NCBI GenBank assembly: GCA_026400105.1
Contig: JAPLPQ010000054.1
Coordinates: forward strand, 1-64,000
Reading direction: 5' to 3'
Source: Burkholderiales bacterium
GTDB taxonomy: Bacteria > Pseudomonadota > Gammaproteobacteria > Burkholderiales > Burkholderiaceae_C
Length of the DNA stretch: 64,000 nucleotides
Under the pieces are notes generated by a model. The model ran no database searches. It had not been told where the DNA came from and was given only the letters and a program-made list of their open reading frames with translations. The position numbers and the translations under genes were made by a program. Shown here piece after piece: positions 12,851 through 24,373 of the stretch (position 1 is its first letter; every line of letters starts with the position of its first letter).

Positions 12851-13789
12851 TCACTTGACCTCGAAACGCGCGATCTTGTTGGGAGCGTAGGCCGAGGTAT
12901 CGAAGACCTGGCCCCGCACGATCACCTCGACCCCGCTGGCTCGACCGAGCACCACCTGCAGCGGCGCAGCGCCGTCGTAGTCCAGCGTCTGGCCGGGCTG
13001 CAGCGTGCGCTGCTGCAACTCCTTGCCGGCGCCATCCTTGAGCTGGATCCAGGTCGCGGAGCGCGCTCGCAGCTGCAGCAGGGGCCGACCCATGGCAGGC
13101 TGGACCGCAGCCGCCGTCAGGGGAACAGCAGCCACCGGTGGTGCAGAGGCGGCAGGCGCCGCAGCAACAGGGGCCGTCACGACAGCGGCGGGCGCAGCCG
13201 GGACAGGCTCGGCCACTGGCGTCGCTGCCGGCTGGGGCACGGCTGCGGTCGGCAGCTCGGCGGCCACCGTTTCCACCGGTGCCTCGCCGACCATGGAGAC
13301 GGCATCGGTATCGGCATCAGCCGCAGGCTCGGCTTCACGCTGGGGCAACCACCACCAGAGCGCGACCGCCAGCACCAGAACCAGCAAGGACAAGACCAGC
13401 GACGAGCCCAGATGAAGACCGCCCGGCAGGCGGAACAGGCCGCGCCGGTTCGAGTCGAAGGAGCGGGCCTGGATCGGCCGGTCGGTGCCGAGCTTGACCT
13501 CGCCGCCATGCGGCAAGCCCTGCAGCACCGCAGCCGGGTCGATCTTGAGCACGCGACAGACGCTGGAAGCCAGCGCCCGCGCGAAGGTCAGGTTGGGCAG
13601 TTCCTGGTAGCGGCCCGCCTCGAGCGCCTGCAGGCGCTCGACCGGCACCTTGAGCATGGCCGCGAGCGAAGCGATCTGCAAGCCGGCGGCCTCGCGCGCC
13701 TGGCGCAACGCCTCGCCAGGCGGCGTGGCCTCGGGCAAGCCGGCCGATGCCGGCAAGGGGGCGGACGTTGGGGAGGAGTCTTCAGTCAT
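12851..13789 (-). CDS. RodZ-like HTH membrane protein
   Basis: N-terminal HTH (LRQAREAAGLQIASLAAMLKVPVERLQALEAGRY), TM segment, Ala/Pro-rich linker, C-terminal DUF4115-like domain; upstream of ispG. Confidence 0.85.
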   Translation of the reverse strand: MTEDSSPTSAPLPASAGLPEATPPGEALRQAREAAGLQIASLAAMLKVPVERLQALEAGRYQELPNLTFARALASSVCRVLKIDPAAVLQGLPHGGEVKLGTDRPIQARSFDSNRRGLFRLPGGLHLGSSLVLSLLVLVLAVALWWWLPQREAEPAADADTDAVSMVGEAPVETVAAELPTAAVPQPAATPVAEPVPAAPAAVVTAPVAAAPAASAPPVAAVPLTAAAVQPAMGRPLLQLRARSATWIQLKDGAGKELQQRTLQPGQTLDYDGAAPLQVVLGRASGVEVIVRGQVFDTSAYAPNKIARFEVK

Positions 13790-14582
13790 CGAAAGCGCCG
13801 CGCTCGTAGTTGGCGGCCTCCTGGGATTCGGGATAACGGCTGCGCAATTGCTCGCCGAGCTGGCGCGCGGTCCCGAGCTGGTTGAGCTTGCGCTCGACCC
13901 GGACCCCGAGCCAGAGCGACTCGGCATTGGCGAGCTCGGAATTGTTCAGACGCCGGATATAGAACTGGGCGCGCGGATACTCGCGCCGCTGCATCAGCAG
14001 GGACGCGAGGTTGTAGCTGACGATCGGATTGGCCGGATCAAGCTCGAAGGCGCGCAACAGGCTGCGCTCGGCCTCGAGCGGCTGACCGGCGCGCGCCTGG
14101 CAGATGCCCTGGCTCATCCAGGTCCTGGACGCGGCTGCATACTGGGGCGTCTGCAAGGCCCTGCCGAAGGCCGCGACCGCGTCGGCATATTTGCCGGCTT
14201 CGCAGTGCATCCAGCCCAGGTTGTGCCAGCTATCGCCATCGCGCGGTGCCAGCTTGATTGCCTGCAGGAAGCTGGCCTCGGCCAGCTGGGGCTCCTTGAG
14301 CCGCAGGTAGATCAGGCCGCGCAGGTTGTGCGCCGGGGCGTAGTTCGGATCGGCCACCAGCGCCTGCTTGACCTCGTCGAGCGCGACCGTGACCTGGCCC
14401 TTCTCGAAGTAGCCCGAGGCGAGTTCGATTCGCAGGCGCGCGCGCCGCTGCGCTTCGGGCTCATCCGACTCGGTGACCCATTCCTTGCCGCTGGCGGCAA
14501 CTTCGGGTTGGCCCGGACGGGAGGCACAGCCAAACAGGCTGGCCGCAGCGCCCAGCAACAGCCAGCTCAGGATCGGTTTCAT
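13782..14582 (-). CDS. pilW: Type IV pilus biogenesis/stability lipoprotein PilW (TPR)
   Basis: Lipoprotein signal LFGCASRPG, TPR repeats; between rlmN and rodZ; overlaps rodZ by 8 nt. Confidence 0.88.
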   Translation of the reverse strand: MKPILSWLLLGAAASLFGCASRPGQPEVAASGKEWVTESDEPEAQRRARLRIELASGYFEKGQVTVALDEVKQALVADPNYAPAHNLRGLIYLRLKEPQLAEASFLQAIKLAPRDGDSWHNLGWMHCEAGKYADAVAAFGRALQTPQYAAASRTWMSQGICQARAGQPLEAERSLLRAFELDPANPIVSYNLASLLMQRREYPRAQFYIRRLNNSELANAESLWLGVRVERKLNQLGTARQLGEQLRSRYPESQEAANYERGAFDD

Positions 14583-15715
14583 CAGGTCTTCTCCCGGGGT
14601 TGCCAGACCACGACCTGCTCGACCTGGTCGCGGCGCTGCGCCATGCGCTCGGCCGCATTGGTGCGGTCGAGCACATCGCCCGCGAGCTGGCCACAGGCCG
14701 CATCGATGTCGTCACCTCGGGTCTTGCGCACCGTGGTCACGATGCCGGCCGCATTGAGCTGCTCGGCAAAGGCCTTGACCACCGCCTTGCCCGAGCACTT
14801 GAGGCCCGAGTCCGGGAAGGGGTTGAAGGGGATCAGGTTGAACTTGCACGGCACGCCATGGGCGCGCACCAGCGCGACCAGTTGCTGCGCGTGCTCGGGC
14901 TGGTCGTTGACACCCTCGAGCATGCAGTACTCGAAAGTGATGAAGTCACGCGGCGCCGCCGGCAGGTAGCGCTTGCAGGCCGCCATCAGCTCGGCCAGCG
15001 GGTACTTGCGGTTGAGCGGCACTAGATGGTCGCGCAGCTCGTCGTTGGGCGCGTGCAGCGAGACCGCCAGCGCGACCGGACAGTCCTGGCTCAGGCGGTC
15101 CATCATCGGCACCACGCCCGAGGTCGATACCGTCAGGCGCCGGCGCGACAGGCCGTAGCCATGGTCGTCGAGCATGGTCTTGAGCGCCGGCACCAGGGCG
15201 CCGTAGTTCTGCAGCGGCTCGCCCATGCCCATCATGACCACGTTCGAGATCACCCGTTCGCTGGTCTTGAAGCGCTGGCGCAGGAAATGCTCGGCATACC
15301 AGAGCTGGGCAATGATCTCGCCCGTTCCCAGATTGCGGGAAAAACCCTGGTGGCCGGTGGAACAGAAGCGACAGCCGACGGCACAGCCCGCCTGCGAGGA
15401 CACGCACAGCGTGCCCCGGTCGTCTTCCGGAATGAATACGGTTTCGACGGCATTGCCGCCACCGACATCGAACAGCCACTTGATCGTGCCGTCGGTCGAA
15501 ATCTGTTGCGTCAGCACGGGCAGGCCGCGCACTTCGCAGACCCCAGGGAGCTTTTCCCGCAGGCTGCGCGCCAGGTCAGTCATGTCCTCGAAACGGGCCA
15601 CGCCTTTCTGGTGGATCCAGCGGTAGAGCTGGACGGCTCGGAAACGTTTTTCTCCGAGCCGTTCACAGAAGGCGGCCAAGCCCTCGAGGTCGTAATCGAG
15701 CAGATTGGCCGTCAT
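14582..15715 (-). CDS. rlmN: 23S rRNA (adenine2503-C2)-methyltransferase RlmN
   Basis: Radical [27 protein letters not shown]. Confidence 0.96.
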   Translation of the reverse strand: MTANLLDYDLEGLAAFCERLGEKRFRAVQLYRWIHQKGVARFEDMTDLARSLREKLPGVCEVRGLPVLTQQISTDGTIKWLFDVGGGNAVETVFIPEDDRGTLCVSSQAGCAVGCRFCSTGHQGFSRNLGTGEIIAQLWYAEHFLRQRFKTSERVISNVVMMGMGEPLQNYGALVPALKTMLDDHGYGLSRRRLTVSTSGVVPMMDRLSQDCPVALAVSLHAPNDELRDHLVPLNRKYPLAELMAACKRYLPAAPRDFITFEYCMLEGVNDQPEHAQQLVALVRAHGVPCKFNLIPFNPFPDSGLKCSGKAVVKAFAEQLNAAGIVTTVRKTRGDDIDAACGQLAGDVLDRTNAAERMAQRRDQVEQVVVWQPREKT

Positions 15716-15722
15716 ATGCCAA

Positions 15723-16148
15723 TTAACGTGCGTAGACGTTCAGGGCCGGGAAGAAGTAGGCGATCTCGACGGCTGCGGTTTCCGGAGCGTCGGAGCCGTG
15801 CACGGCGTTGGCGTCGATCGACTCGGCGAAGTCAGCGCGGATGGTGCCGGCTTCAGCCTTCTTCGGATCGGTGGCGCCCATCAGTTCGCGGTTCTTCAGG
15901 ATCGCGCCTTCGCCTTCGAGCACTTGCACGAAGACCGGACCCGAGATCATGAAGTTGACCAGGTCGTTGAAGAAGGGACGGGCGCTGTGGACAGCGTAGA
16001 AGCCTTCGGCTTCAGCGCGCGACAGCTGGACCAGCTTGGCGGCAGCGATCTTCAGGCCAGCGCCTTCGAAGCGGCTGACGATTTGGCCGATGACGTTCTT
16101 GGCGACAGCGTCGGGCTTGATGATGGACAGGGTGCGTTCGATGGTCAT
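15723..16148 (-). CDS. ndk: Nucleoside diphosphate kinase
   Basis: [23 protein letters not shown]...[30 protein letters not shown]. Confidence 0.97.
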   Translation of the reverse strand: MTIERTLSIIKPDAVAKNVIGQIVSRFEGAGLKIAAAKLVQLSRAEAEGFYAVHSARPFFNDLVNFMISGPVFVQVLEGEGAILKNRELMGATDPKKAEAGTIRADFAESIDANAVHGSDAPETAAVEIAYFFPALNVYAR

Positions 16149-16209
16149 TTTTATACCTTGCGAGTTGGTTTGGAAAGTCGCTGATTCTAACTGTTAGTCA
16201 TGACTGCGC

Positions 16210-16229
16210 CCGGCCACAAAGGGCCGGGT
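16210..16229 (-). terminator. GC hairpin downstream of rluB
   Basis: CCCGGCC-ACAAAG-GGCCGGG inverted repeat between rluB stop and ndk; no strong U-tract. Confidence 0.35.
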
Positions 16230-16246
16230 GTCCGGGCAGCGCCTGC

Positions 16247-17578
16247 TCAGCGGCGCGGGCCCTTGCGCGGGCCGCCCTGCCCGCCCGGCGAACCCGGGCG
16301 GCCGCTCTTGCCACCAGCGTAGAGGCCCGGGCCCTTGCGCTTTTGGCCGGCCTCGGCGCCGATGTAGCCGTAGCCAGTCTGGGTCGGATCGGGCTGAGCC
16401 AGGCCGCGACCGCGTGTGTCACGCAGGTCGCGCGGATCGGCCTGGCGGCCGAACGGTGCTTGCTGCTCGCCGTAGCCCTGCTCGTCATGGCCGTAGCGCG
16501 GCTCGCGGATGGCACGGCCGCTGCTGCGCGAGATCGCCGGACCCTCGACCAGCTTGGGCGCGCTCGGACGCGGGCCGTTGCCCTTGTTGCGGCGCGGCGG
16601 CGGGTTGCGGCTGGCGGCCTTGCGCGCCGAGTCCTGCGCCTGCTCGTCGGTGCGACGCATGCCGGCGGCCAGGGTCAGGCGCTCGATGTCGCGGTAGTCG
16701 AGCTCGGTCCAGACGCCGCGGCGCAGGCCGCGCGGCAGCACGACGGCGCCGTAGCGGATGCGGATCAGGCGGCTGACGGCGTGACCGACGGCCTCGAACA
16801 TGCGGCGCACCTCGCGGTTGCGGCCCTCGGCGATCGTGACGCGATACCAACAGTTGGCGCCGTCGCCACCGCCGTCCTCGATGCTCTGGAACTGCGCCAT
16901 GCCGTCATCAAGACGCACGCCGTCGAGCAGGCGCGCCTTCTCGTCGTTGCTCAGCGCGCCGAGCACGCGCACCGCGTATTCGCGCTGCAGGCCGAATCTA
17001 GGGTGCATCAGCTTGTTGGCCAGTTCGCCCGAATCGGTGAACAGCAGCAGGCCTTCGGTGTTGAGGTCGAGCCGGCCGACCGACTGCCATTTGCCGTTGT
17101 ACAGGCGCGGCAGGCGGCGGAACACGGTCGGGCGGTTCTGCGGGTCGTCATGGGTGACGACCTCGCCGGCCGGCTTGTGATAGGCCAGCACGCGCGGCGG
17201 CGGCGGCGCGATGCGCACCCGGACCAGCTTGCCGTTGATCTTGATCTGGTCGCCATGCTGGATGCGCTGGCCGACATGGGCCGGCTCGTTGTTGACCGCG
17301 ACCCGGCCGTCCTGGATCAGGCGCTCCATCTCGAGGCGCGACCCCAGGCCGGCCTGGGCCAGCACCTTGTGCAGCTTGGGCGCATCGGCCTGCGGCAGCA
17401 GCACGCGCTTGCCCTCGTCGGGCAGCTCGGCGTCCTGCTCGGCATCGAATTCGCCCGAGACGAGGTCAGCGAACAGCTGCTGCTCCTGCTCCAGGTCGAA
17501 CTGACCCTCGGCGGGCGCGGCAGCAGCGGTGGCAACCGAAGGTTCGGCGTCGGAGGGGGCTTGTGGCATCTGGTTCAT
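16247..17578 (-). CDS. rluB: 23S rRNA pseudouridine synthase RluB-type with disordered tail
   Basis: S4 domain, [17 protein letters not shown] catalytic motif; about 130-aa Gly/Arg/Pro-rich C-terminus. Confidence 0.9.
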   Translation of the reverse strand: MNQMPQAPSDAEPSVATAAAAPAEGQFDLEQEQQLFADLVSGEFDAEQDAELPDEGKRVLLPQADAPKLHKVLAQAGLGSRLEMERLIQDGRVAVNNEPAHVGQRIQHGDQIKINGKLVRVRIAPPPPRVLAYHKPAGEVVTHDDPQNRPTVFRRLPRLYNGKWQSVGRLDLNTEGLLLFTDSGELANKLMHPRFGLQREYAVRVLGALSNDEKARLLDGVRLDDGMAQFQSIEDGGGDGANCWYRVTIAEGRNREVRRMFEAVGHAVSRLIRIRYGAVVLPRGLRRGVWTELDYRDIERLTLAAGMRRTDEQAQDSARKAASRNPPPRRNKGNGPRPSAPKLVEGPAISRSSGRAIREPRYGHDEQGYGEQQAPFGRQADPRDLRDTRGRGLAQPDPTQTGYGYIGAEAGQKRKGPGLYAGGKSGRPGSPGGQGGPRKGPRR

Positions 17579-18231
17579 GTTTCTGATTCTGCAGGCCTTT
17601 GCAGGCCTTCGTTGGGCATATTGGGGGAGACCGGCGCAGCGCCTTCATCGGCATGCGGCCCGGCAACGCTGGGGCTCGGCGGTGGCAACGTCAGCGCCGC
17701 CAGGGCATCGACGGCTGCTGGCACCGCTTCGAGCGGCGGCAGGGCCTCCAACGCGGCCAGTCCCAGGTCATCCAGGAAGGTACGCGTGGTGGCGAACAGC
17801 GCCGGTCGCCCGACGGTCTCGCGGTAACCGATGACCTCGATCCAGCCGCGGTCCTCGAGCTGCTTGATGATGGCCGAATTGATCGTGACGCCACGGATCT
17901 CCTCCATATCGCCGCGGGTGACCGGCTGGCGATAGGCGATGATCGCCAGTGTCTCGAGCACGGCCCGGCTGTACTTGGGCGGCTTTTCGGGATGCAGCCG
18001 CTCGAGGAAAGGCCGCAGCTCCGGCCGGCTCTGGAAGCGCCAGCCACTGGCCAGACAGACCAGCTCCAGGCCCCGATTGTCCCAGGCACGCTGCAGCTCG
18101 GTCAATAGCCGGCGCAGGGTGTCATATGACAGCGCCCCCTCGAAAAGCACAGCCATCTCGCGCAGACTCAGGGGTTCCTGTGCGCAAAGCAATGCAGTCT
18201 CGAGGATGCGACGTGCATCCGCGGTGTTCAT
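17575..18231 (-). CDS. scpB: SMC-Scp complex subunit ScpB
   Basis: [43 protein letters not shown]. Confidence 0.93.
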   Translation of the reverse strand: MNTADARRILETALLCAQEPLSLREMAVLFEGALSYDTLRRLLTELQRAWDNRGLELVCLASGWRFQSRPELRPFLERLHPEKPPKYSRAVLETLAIIAYRQPVTRGDMEEIRGVTINSAIIKQLEDRGWIEVIGYRETVGRPALFATTRTFLDDLGLAALEALPPLEAVPAAVDALAALTLPPPSPSVAGPHADEGAAPVSPNMPNEGLQRPAESET

Positions 18232-18328
18232 GGTGCTGGGTCCGAAGGTCCGGAACTTATCAAGGAGGTCGGCCGGGAACGCTCCGGGACCGCAGGCCGG
18301 CGAGGCGGCTAATGGCGTAATAGATCGG

Positions 18329-19375
18329 TCAGGTGTCGCTCACCTGCCATAGGTGGTCCAGATTATAGTGCAGTCCGGCGTTTTCGACCGCCTGCGCCAG
18401 ATCGGCCGGCAGCGCGCACTCGAAATGCAGCGCCTGCCCCGTGATCGGATGCGGCAGCGCGAGCCGGTGCGCATGCAAGGCCTGGCGCTGCATGCCCAGC
18501 AGCAGACGGCCGCCATAGGTCACGTCGCCGACCAGCGCATGGTTCAGGCTGGTCATGTGGACCCGGATCTGGTGCGTGCGGCCGGTGTGCAGCTTGCAGC
18601 CGACCCAGCAATAGTCATCGCCGGCGTCCAGGCGCCGGATCGTGGTCCTGGCCTCCTTGGCGCCGCCGCTGTTGGGTGCCAGCACCGCCATGCGCAGGCG
18701 GTTGCGCGGGTCGCGGCCGACCCAGCGCTCGACCTCGATCTCGTCACCGCCGCGCCAGGCGCCATGCGCGAGCGCGACATAGATCCGGTGCACGCTGCGC
18801 TGCGCGATCAGGCGCACCAGCGCCTCGCAGGCCGGCAGCGTCTTGCCGACCAGCAGCAGCCCGCTGGTGTCCTTGTCGAGCCGGTGCACGATGCCCGCGC
18901 GCGGCAGGCGCGCGGCGGCGGCATGGTAGGCCAGCAAGCCGTTGAGCAGGGTGCCGGTCCAGTTGCCGGCAGCCGGGTGCACCACCAAGCCCGCCGGCTT
19001 GTCGATCACCAGCATATGCTCGTCCTCATAGACCACCTGCAAGGCCATCGCCTCGGGCAGGAAGGCCATGGCCTGGACCGTGGGCCTGAGCTCGACCTCG
19101 ACCGGCTCGCCGGCCCTGACCTTGGCCGCGGCCTTGGACAGGACACGCCCAGCCAGCTGCACCGCGCCTTCCTGCAGCAGATGCTGAAAATAGCCGCGCG
19201 AGAACTCGGGACAGCGCAAGGCCAGCAACTTGTCTATCCTGAGCCCATGCTCATGCGCTTCGACAAGGAAGCGGCGCCGCTCGGGGGCCAGCTCGAGCTC
19301 GTCGATCTCGTCGGTCGGGCTCCAGGCCGGCAAGCCCGGCTCCTGTGGGGGGGTCGATATAATTTCCTGAGTCAA
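18329..19375 (-). CDS. rluD: 23S rRNA pseudouridine synthase RluD
   Basis: S4 plus [19 protein letters not shown]; the start is uncertain (TTG at 19375 suggested, no good ATG). Confidence 0.88.
   Translation of the reverse strand: MTQEIISTPPQEPGLPAWSPTDEIDELELAPERRRFLVEAHEHGLRIDKLLALRCPEFSRGYFQHLLQEGAVQLAGRVLSKAAAKVRAGEPVEVELRPTVQAMAFLPEAMALQVVYEDEHMLVIDKPAGLVVHPAAGNWTGTLLNGLLAYHAAAARLPRAGIVHRLDKDTSGLLLVGKTLPACEALVRLIAQRSVHRIYVALAHGAWRGGDEIEVERWVGRDPRNRLRMAVLAPNSGGAKEARTTIRRLDAGDDYCWVGCKLHTGRTHQIRVHMTSLNHALVGDVTYGGRLLLGMQRQALHAHRLALPHPITGQALHFECALPADLAQAVENAGLHYNLDHLWQVSDT
19358..19363 (+). promoter_or_regulatory. Perfect -10 TATAAT upstream of bamD
   Basis: TATAAT 48 nt before the bamD ATG; no convincing -35. 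Confidence 0.4.
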
Positions 19376-19410
19376 TCCGATTTTCCTGCTGCTGCAAAGG
19401 TGTACGCACG

Positions 19411-20226
19411 ATGTTTCTGCCCCGATTATCCGCTGTGTTCCCGTTGCGCCCGGGCCTGACGGTTTTGCTGGCCGCCGCGCTGCTGACAGCCTGCGCCAGC
19501 CCGAAGCCGATCGACGAGACGGCGAACTGGAGCCCGGAGAAGATCTACGCCGAGGCAATGGACAACCGCAGCAACGGTATGTTCGAAAAAGCGATCCAGC
19601 AATTCGAGAAACTCGAAGGCCGTGCCGCCGGCACGCCGCTGGCCCAGCAGGCGCAGCTCGAGAAAGCCTACTCGCACTACCGCAACGGCGAGCAGCCGCA
19701 GGCGGTCGCGACGCTCGACCGCTTCATGAAGCTGCATCCGGCCAGTCCGGCGCTCGACTACGCGCTCTACCTCAAGGGCATCGTCAACTTCAACGACAAC
19801 CTGGGCCTGTTCAGCAGCCTGTCGGAGCAGAACCTGTCCGAGCGCGACCAGAAGTCGGCCAAGGTGTCGTTCGAGTCGTTCCGCGAACTGGTGCAGCGCT
19901 TCCCCGATTCGAAGTACGCGCCCGATTCACGCTTGCGCATGACCTATGTGATCAACTCGCTGGCCGAGTCCGAGGTCAACGTGGCGCGCTATTACTACCA
20001 GCGCGGCGCCTATGTGGCCGCTGTCAACCGGGCCCAGCTCGCGCTGACCGAATACCAGGGCGTGCCAGCCGCCAAGGAAGCCCTGGTCCTGCTGGTCAAG
20101 TCCTACCAGGCGATGGGCATGCAGGACCTGGCACAGGATGCGAGCCGCGTGCTCGAGAAGAACTACCCGGCCAACGCACCGCAGGCCGACCAGCCCAAGC
20201 GCAGCGCCTGGTGGAAGCTGTTCTGA
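19411..20226 (+). CDS. bamD: Outer membrane protein assembly factor BamD
   Basis: Lipoprotein signal LLTACASPKP, TPR YfiO-type repeats; divergent from rluD. Confidence 0.95.
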   Translation: MFLPRLSAVFPLRPGLTVLLAAALLTACASPKPIDETANWSPEKIYAEAMDNRSNGMFEKAIQQFEKLEGRAAGTPLAQQAQLEKAYSHYRNGEQPQAVATLDRFMKLHPASPALDYALYLKGIVNFNDNLGLFSSLSEQNLSERDQKSAKVSFESFRELVQRFPDSKYAPDSRLRMTYVINSLAESEVNVARYYYQRGAYVAAVNRAQLALTEYQGVPAAKEALVLLVKSYQAMGMQDLAQDASRVLEKNYPANAPQADQPKRSAWWKLF

Positions 20227-20245
20227 ATCTGAATCTGAATCTGAA
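20223..20245 (+). repeat. (CTGAAT)3.8 tandem hexamer across the bamD stop codon
   Basis: CTGAATCTGAATCTGAATCTGAA read directly; gives TGA ATC TGA ATC TGA ATC TGA. Confidence 0.95.
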
Positions 20246-20316
20246 GCCGCGCAACTGAAACCATGGACGGCGCAGCGCGCGCCGCCAGCCAGCCAGCGCA
20301 ACCGCGCTGGCCCGGT

Positions 20317-21450
20317 TCAGCTCAGCGAGGTGTCGACCTCGCGGTATTCCATGTCCAGGTATTCCTTGGACTGCATCTCGTTCAAGCGCGAGACCGTGCG
20401 CGGGAACTCGTGCGACAACGGGCCTTCGGTGTAGAGCGCCTCGGCCGGCACCGCCGCCGACAGCACGAACTTGACCCGGCGGTCATACAGCACGTCGACC
20501 AGCCAGGTGAAGCGCCTGGCGGCCGAAGCCATGTTGATCGGCATGTAGGGCACGTTGCTCAGCAGCACGGTGTGGAACTGGCTGGCGATCTCGAGGTAGT
20601 CGCTCTGCGAGCGCGGCCCGCCGCACAGTTCCTTGAAGTCGAACCAGACCACGCCGCCAGCGCGACGCAGGGAACGGATCTCGCGCGCCTCGATATGCAG
20701 CACCGGGTCCTCGTCGTGCGCCTCGGCCAGCTCGTCGAAGGCCTGCTTCATCTGGGCGTCGGCCTCGGCCCCGAGCGGGCAGTGGTAGAGCTTGACATGC
20801 TCGAGCGTGCGGCGTCGGTAGTCGGTGCCGTTGTCGACGTTGATGACCTGATGGTCTTGCTTCAGCAGCTCGATCGCCGGCAGGATGCGGTCGCGGTGCA
20901 GGCCGTTCGGGTACAGCCCGTCGGGATGGAAGTTGCTGGTCGTGACCATGCCGATGCCGTACTTGCGCATCGCTTCGAGCAGCCGGTACAGGATCATCGC
21001 GTCGGTCACGTCGGCGACGTGGAACTCGTCGAAGCAGATCAGCCGGTAGCGCTTGGACATGCGCAGCCCCAGCGCGTCGAGCGGGTTGACCGTGCCCTGC
21101 AGGTCGGCGAGCTCGCGATGCACCTCGCGCATGAACTCGTGGAAATGCAACCGCGTCTTGCGCTTCAAGGGAACTGCGTTGTAGAAGCAGTCCATCAGGA
21201 AACTCTTGCCGCGCCCCACCCCGCCGAACATGTAGACGCCCTTCGGGATGGGCAGGCGGTTGATGAACTTCTTGAGCGCGTTCGAGCGGCGCTGCTTGAA
21301 ATGCGCCCACTCGGACGCGCAGCGCTCGAGCGCCTCGACGGCGCGCAGTTGCGCCGGATCGCTCTGGTAGCCGCGGGCCACCAGCTCGGCCTCGTAGGCC
21401 AGGCGCACCGGGCCGAAGCCCGACTCGGATGCGTTGTTGTCGTTCATCAA
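20317..21450 (-). CDS. zapE: Cell division protein ZapE (AFG1-like ATPase)
   Basis: GVYMFGGVGRGKSFLMD Walker A, LICFDEFHVADVTDAMIL. Confidence 0.94.
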   Translation of the reverse strand: MMNDNNASESGFGPVRLAYEAELVARGYQSDPAQLRAVEALERCASEWAHFKQRRSNALKKFINRLPIPKGVYMFGGVGRGKSFLMDCFYNAVPLKRKTRLHFHEFMREVHRELADLQGTVNPLDALGLRMSKRYRLICFDEFHVADVTDAMILYRLLEAMRKYGIGMVTTSNFHPDGLYPNGLHRDRILPAIELLKQDHQVINVDNGTDYRRRTLEHVKLYHCPLGAEADAQMKQAFDELAEAHDEDPVLHIEAREIRSLRRAGGVVWFDFKELCGGPRSQSDYLEIASQFHTVLLSNVPYMPINMASAARRFTWLVDVLYDRRVKFVLSAAVPAEALYTEGPLSHEFPRTVSRLNEMQSKEYLDMEYREVDTSLS

Positions 21451-21463
21451 CCTGTAGCGCCGC

Positions 21464-22891
<1,428 letters not shown>

Positions 22892-22959
22892 GGTGTTCTC
22901 TTTGAATCTGGCAGCGCGCGCCGCTGCGGGCGGCTGCCGTTAAATCTAGGCGGCTTGGC

Positions 22960-23008
22960 AAAAAGCCCACCAAGGGACAGACCGGAGGTCGGACCTGATG
23001 GGTGGGCT
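22960..23008 (-). terminator. Terminator/attenuator-like hairpin in the sucB-lpdA gap
   Basis: AGCCCACC/GGTGGGCT 8-bp arms followed on the minus strand by T5; nested GACC-GGA-GGTC. Confidence 0.4.
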
Positions 23009-23072
23009 CTTGATGGTTCAGTGAAGGAAGACGCCACGCCGGGCGCGGCATCGTCGCTTCAGTTCAGCTGGT

Positions 23073-24314
23073 TCAGATGTTGAACAGCAGGCGGGCCGGA
23101 TCTTCCAGCGCGTCCTTCATCGCGACCAGGCCCAGCACGGCTTCGCGGCCGTCGATGATGCGGTGGTCGTAGGACATCGCGAGGTAGTTGATCGGACGGA
23201 TCACGATCTGGCCGTTCTCGACCACGGCGCGGTCCTTGGTCGCGTGCACGCCCAGGATGGCCGACTGCGGCGGGTTGATGATCGGGGTCGACATCATCGA
23301 GCCGAAGGTGCCACCGTTGGAGATCGAGAAGGTGCCGCCGGTCATCTCCTCGATGCCCAGCTTGCCTTCAGCGGCCTTCTTGCCGAACTCGGCGATCTTC
23401 TTCTCGATGTCGGCAAAGCTCATCTGGTCGGCGTTGCGCAGGATCGGCACCACCAGGCCGCGCGGCGAACCGACCGCGATACCGATGTCGAAGTAGCCGT
23501 GGTAGACGATGTCGTTGCCGTCGACCGAGGCGTTCAGCACCGGGAACTTCTTCAGGGCATGCACGGCCGCCTTGACGAAGAAGCTCATGAAGCCCAGCTT
23601 GCAGCCATGCTCCTTGGTGAAGCTGTCCTGGAACTTGGAGCGCATCGCCATCACCGGAGCCATGTTGACTTCGTTGAAGGTGGTCAGGATCGCGTTGGTC
23701 GACTGCGACTGCAGCAGACGCTCGGCGACGCGGGCACGCAGACGGGTCATCGGCACGCGCTGCTCGGGACGCTCGCCCAGCGGGATGGCCGCAGTAGCGA
23801 CCTGCTGCAGCGCAGCCTTGGGCGCAGCGGCCGGAGCCGGCGCTGCCTTGGGAGCGGCGGCGGCGGCCAGCACGTCACCCTTGGTGACGCGGCCGTCCTT
23901 GCCAGTGCCGGCGACCGAACCGGCAGCCATGCCGGCGTCAGCCATCAGCTTGGCAGCAGCCGGCATCGCGACACCAGCCATCGAGCTCGAAGCCGGAGCG
24001 GCGGCAGCAGCCACCGGGGCGGCAGCGGGAGCAGCGGCCACGGCAGCAGCCGGTGCAGCGGCAGCGGCCTTGCCGTCGGTGTCGATGCGGGCGATGACCT
24101 GGTCGGAGACCACGGTGCCGCCGTCGCCGACGACCAGCTCGACCAGCACGCCAGCGGAGGGTGCCGGCACTTCGAGCACGACCTTGTCGGTCTCGATCTC
24201 GATCAGGATCTCGTCAGCCGCGACGGCCTCGCCCGGCTTCTTCTTCCACTGCAGCATGGTGGCTTCGGCCACGGACTCGGACAGTTGCGGGACTTTGACT
24301 TCGATGATAGCCAT
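23073..24314 (-). CDS. sucB: Dihydrolipoyllysine-residue succinyltransferase (E2 of OGDH)
   Basis: Lipoyl domain, E3-binding domain, catalytic YDHRIIDGREAV. Confidence 0.96.
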   Translation of the reverse strand: MAIIEVKVPQLSESVAEATMLQWKKKPGEAVAADEILIEIETDKVVLEVPAPSAGVLVELVVGDGGTVVSDQVIARIDTDGKAAAAAPAAAVAAAPAAAPVAAAAAPASSSMAGVAMPAAAKLMADAGMAAGSVAGTGKDGRVTKGDVLAAAAAPKAAPAPAAAPKAALQQVATAAIPLGERPEQRVPMTRLRARVAERLLQSQSTNAILTTFNEVNMAPVMAMRSKFQDSFTKEHGCKLGFMSFFVKAAVHALKKFPVLNASVDGNDIVYHGYFDIGIAVGSPRGLVVPILRNADQMSFADIEKKIAEFGKKAAEGKLGIEEMTGGTFSISNGGTFGSMMSTPIINPPQSAILGVHATKDRAVVENGQIVIRPINYLAMSYDHRIIDGREAVLGLVAMKDALEDPARLLFNI

Positions 24315-24373
24315 TTTGTATTCTTCCTCTTGTCAGGTATGCGAAGGGGCGCCCTCCAGGGGCGCCCGCTGGA

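Noticed and set aside
24346-24368. GGGGCGCCC TCCA GGGGCGCCC in the sucA-sucB gap as a regulatory element
   Set aside because: Short GC-rich intercistronic hairpin without a U-tract; likely a processing or stability stem, not distinctive.
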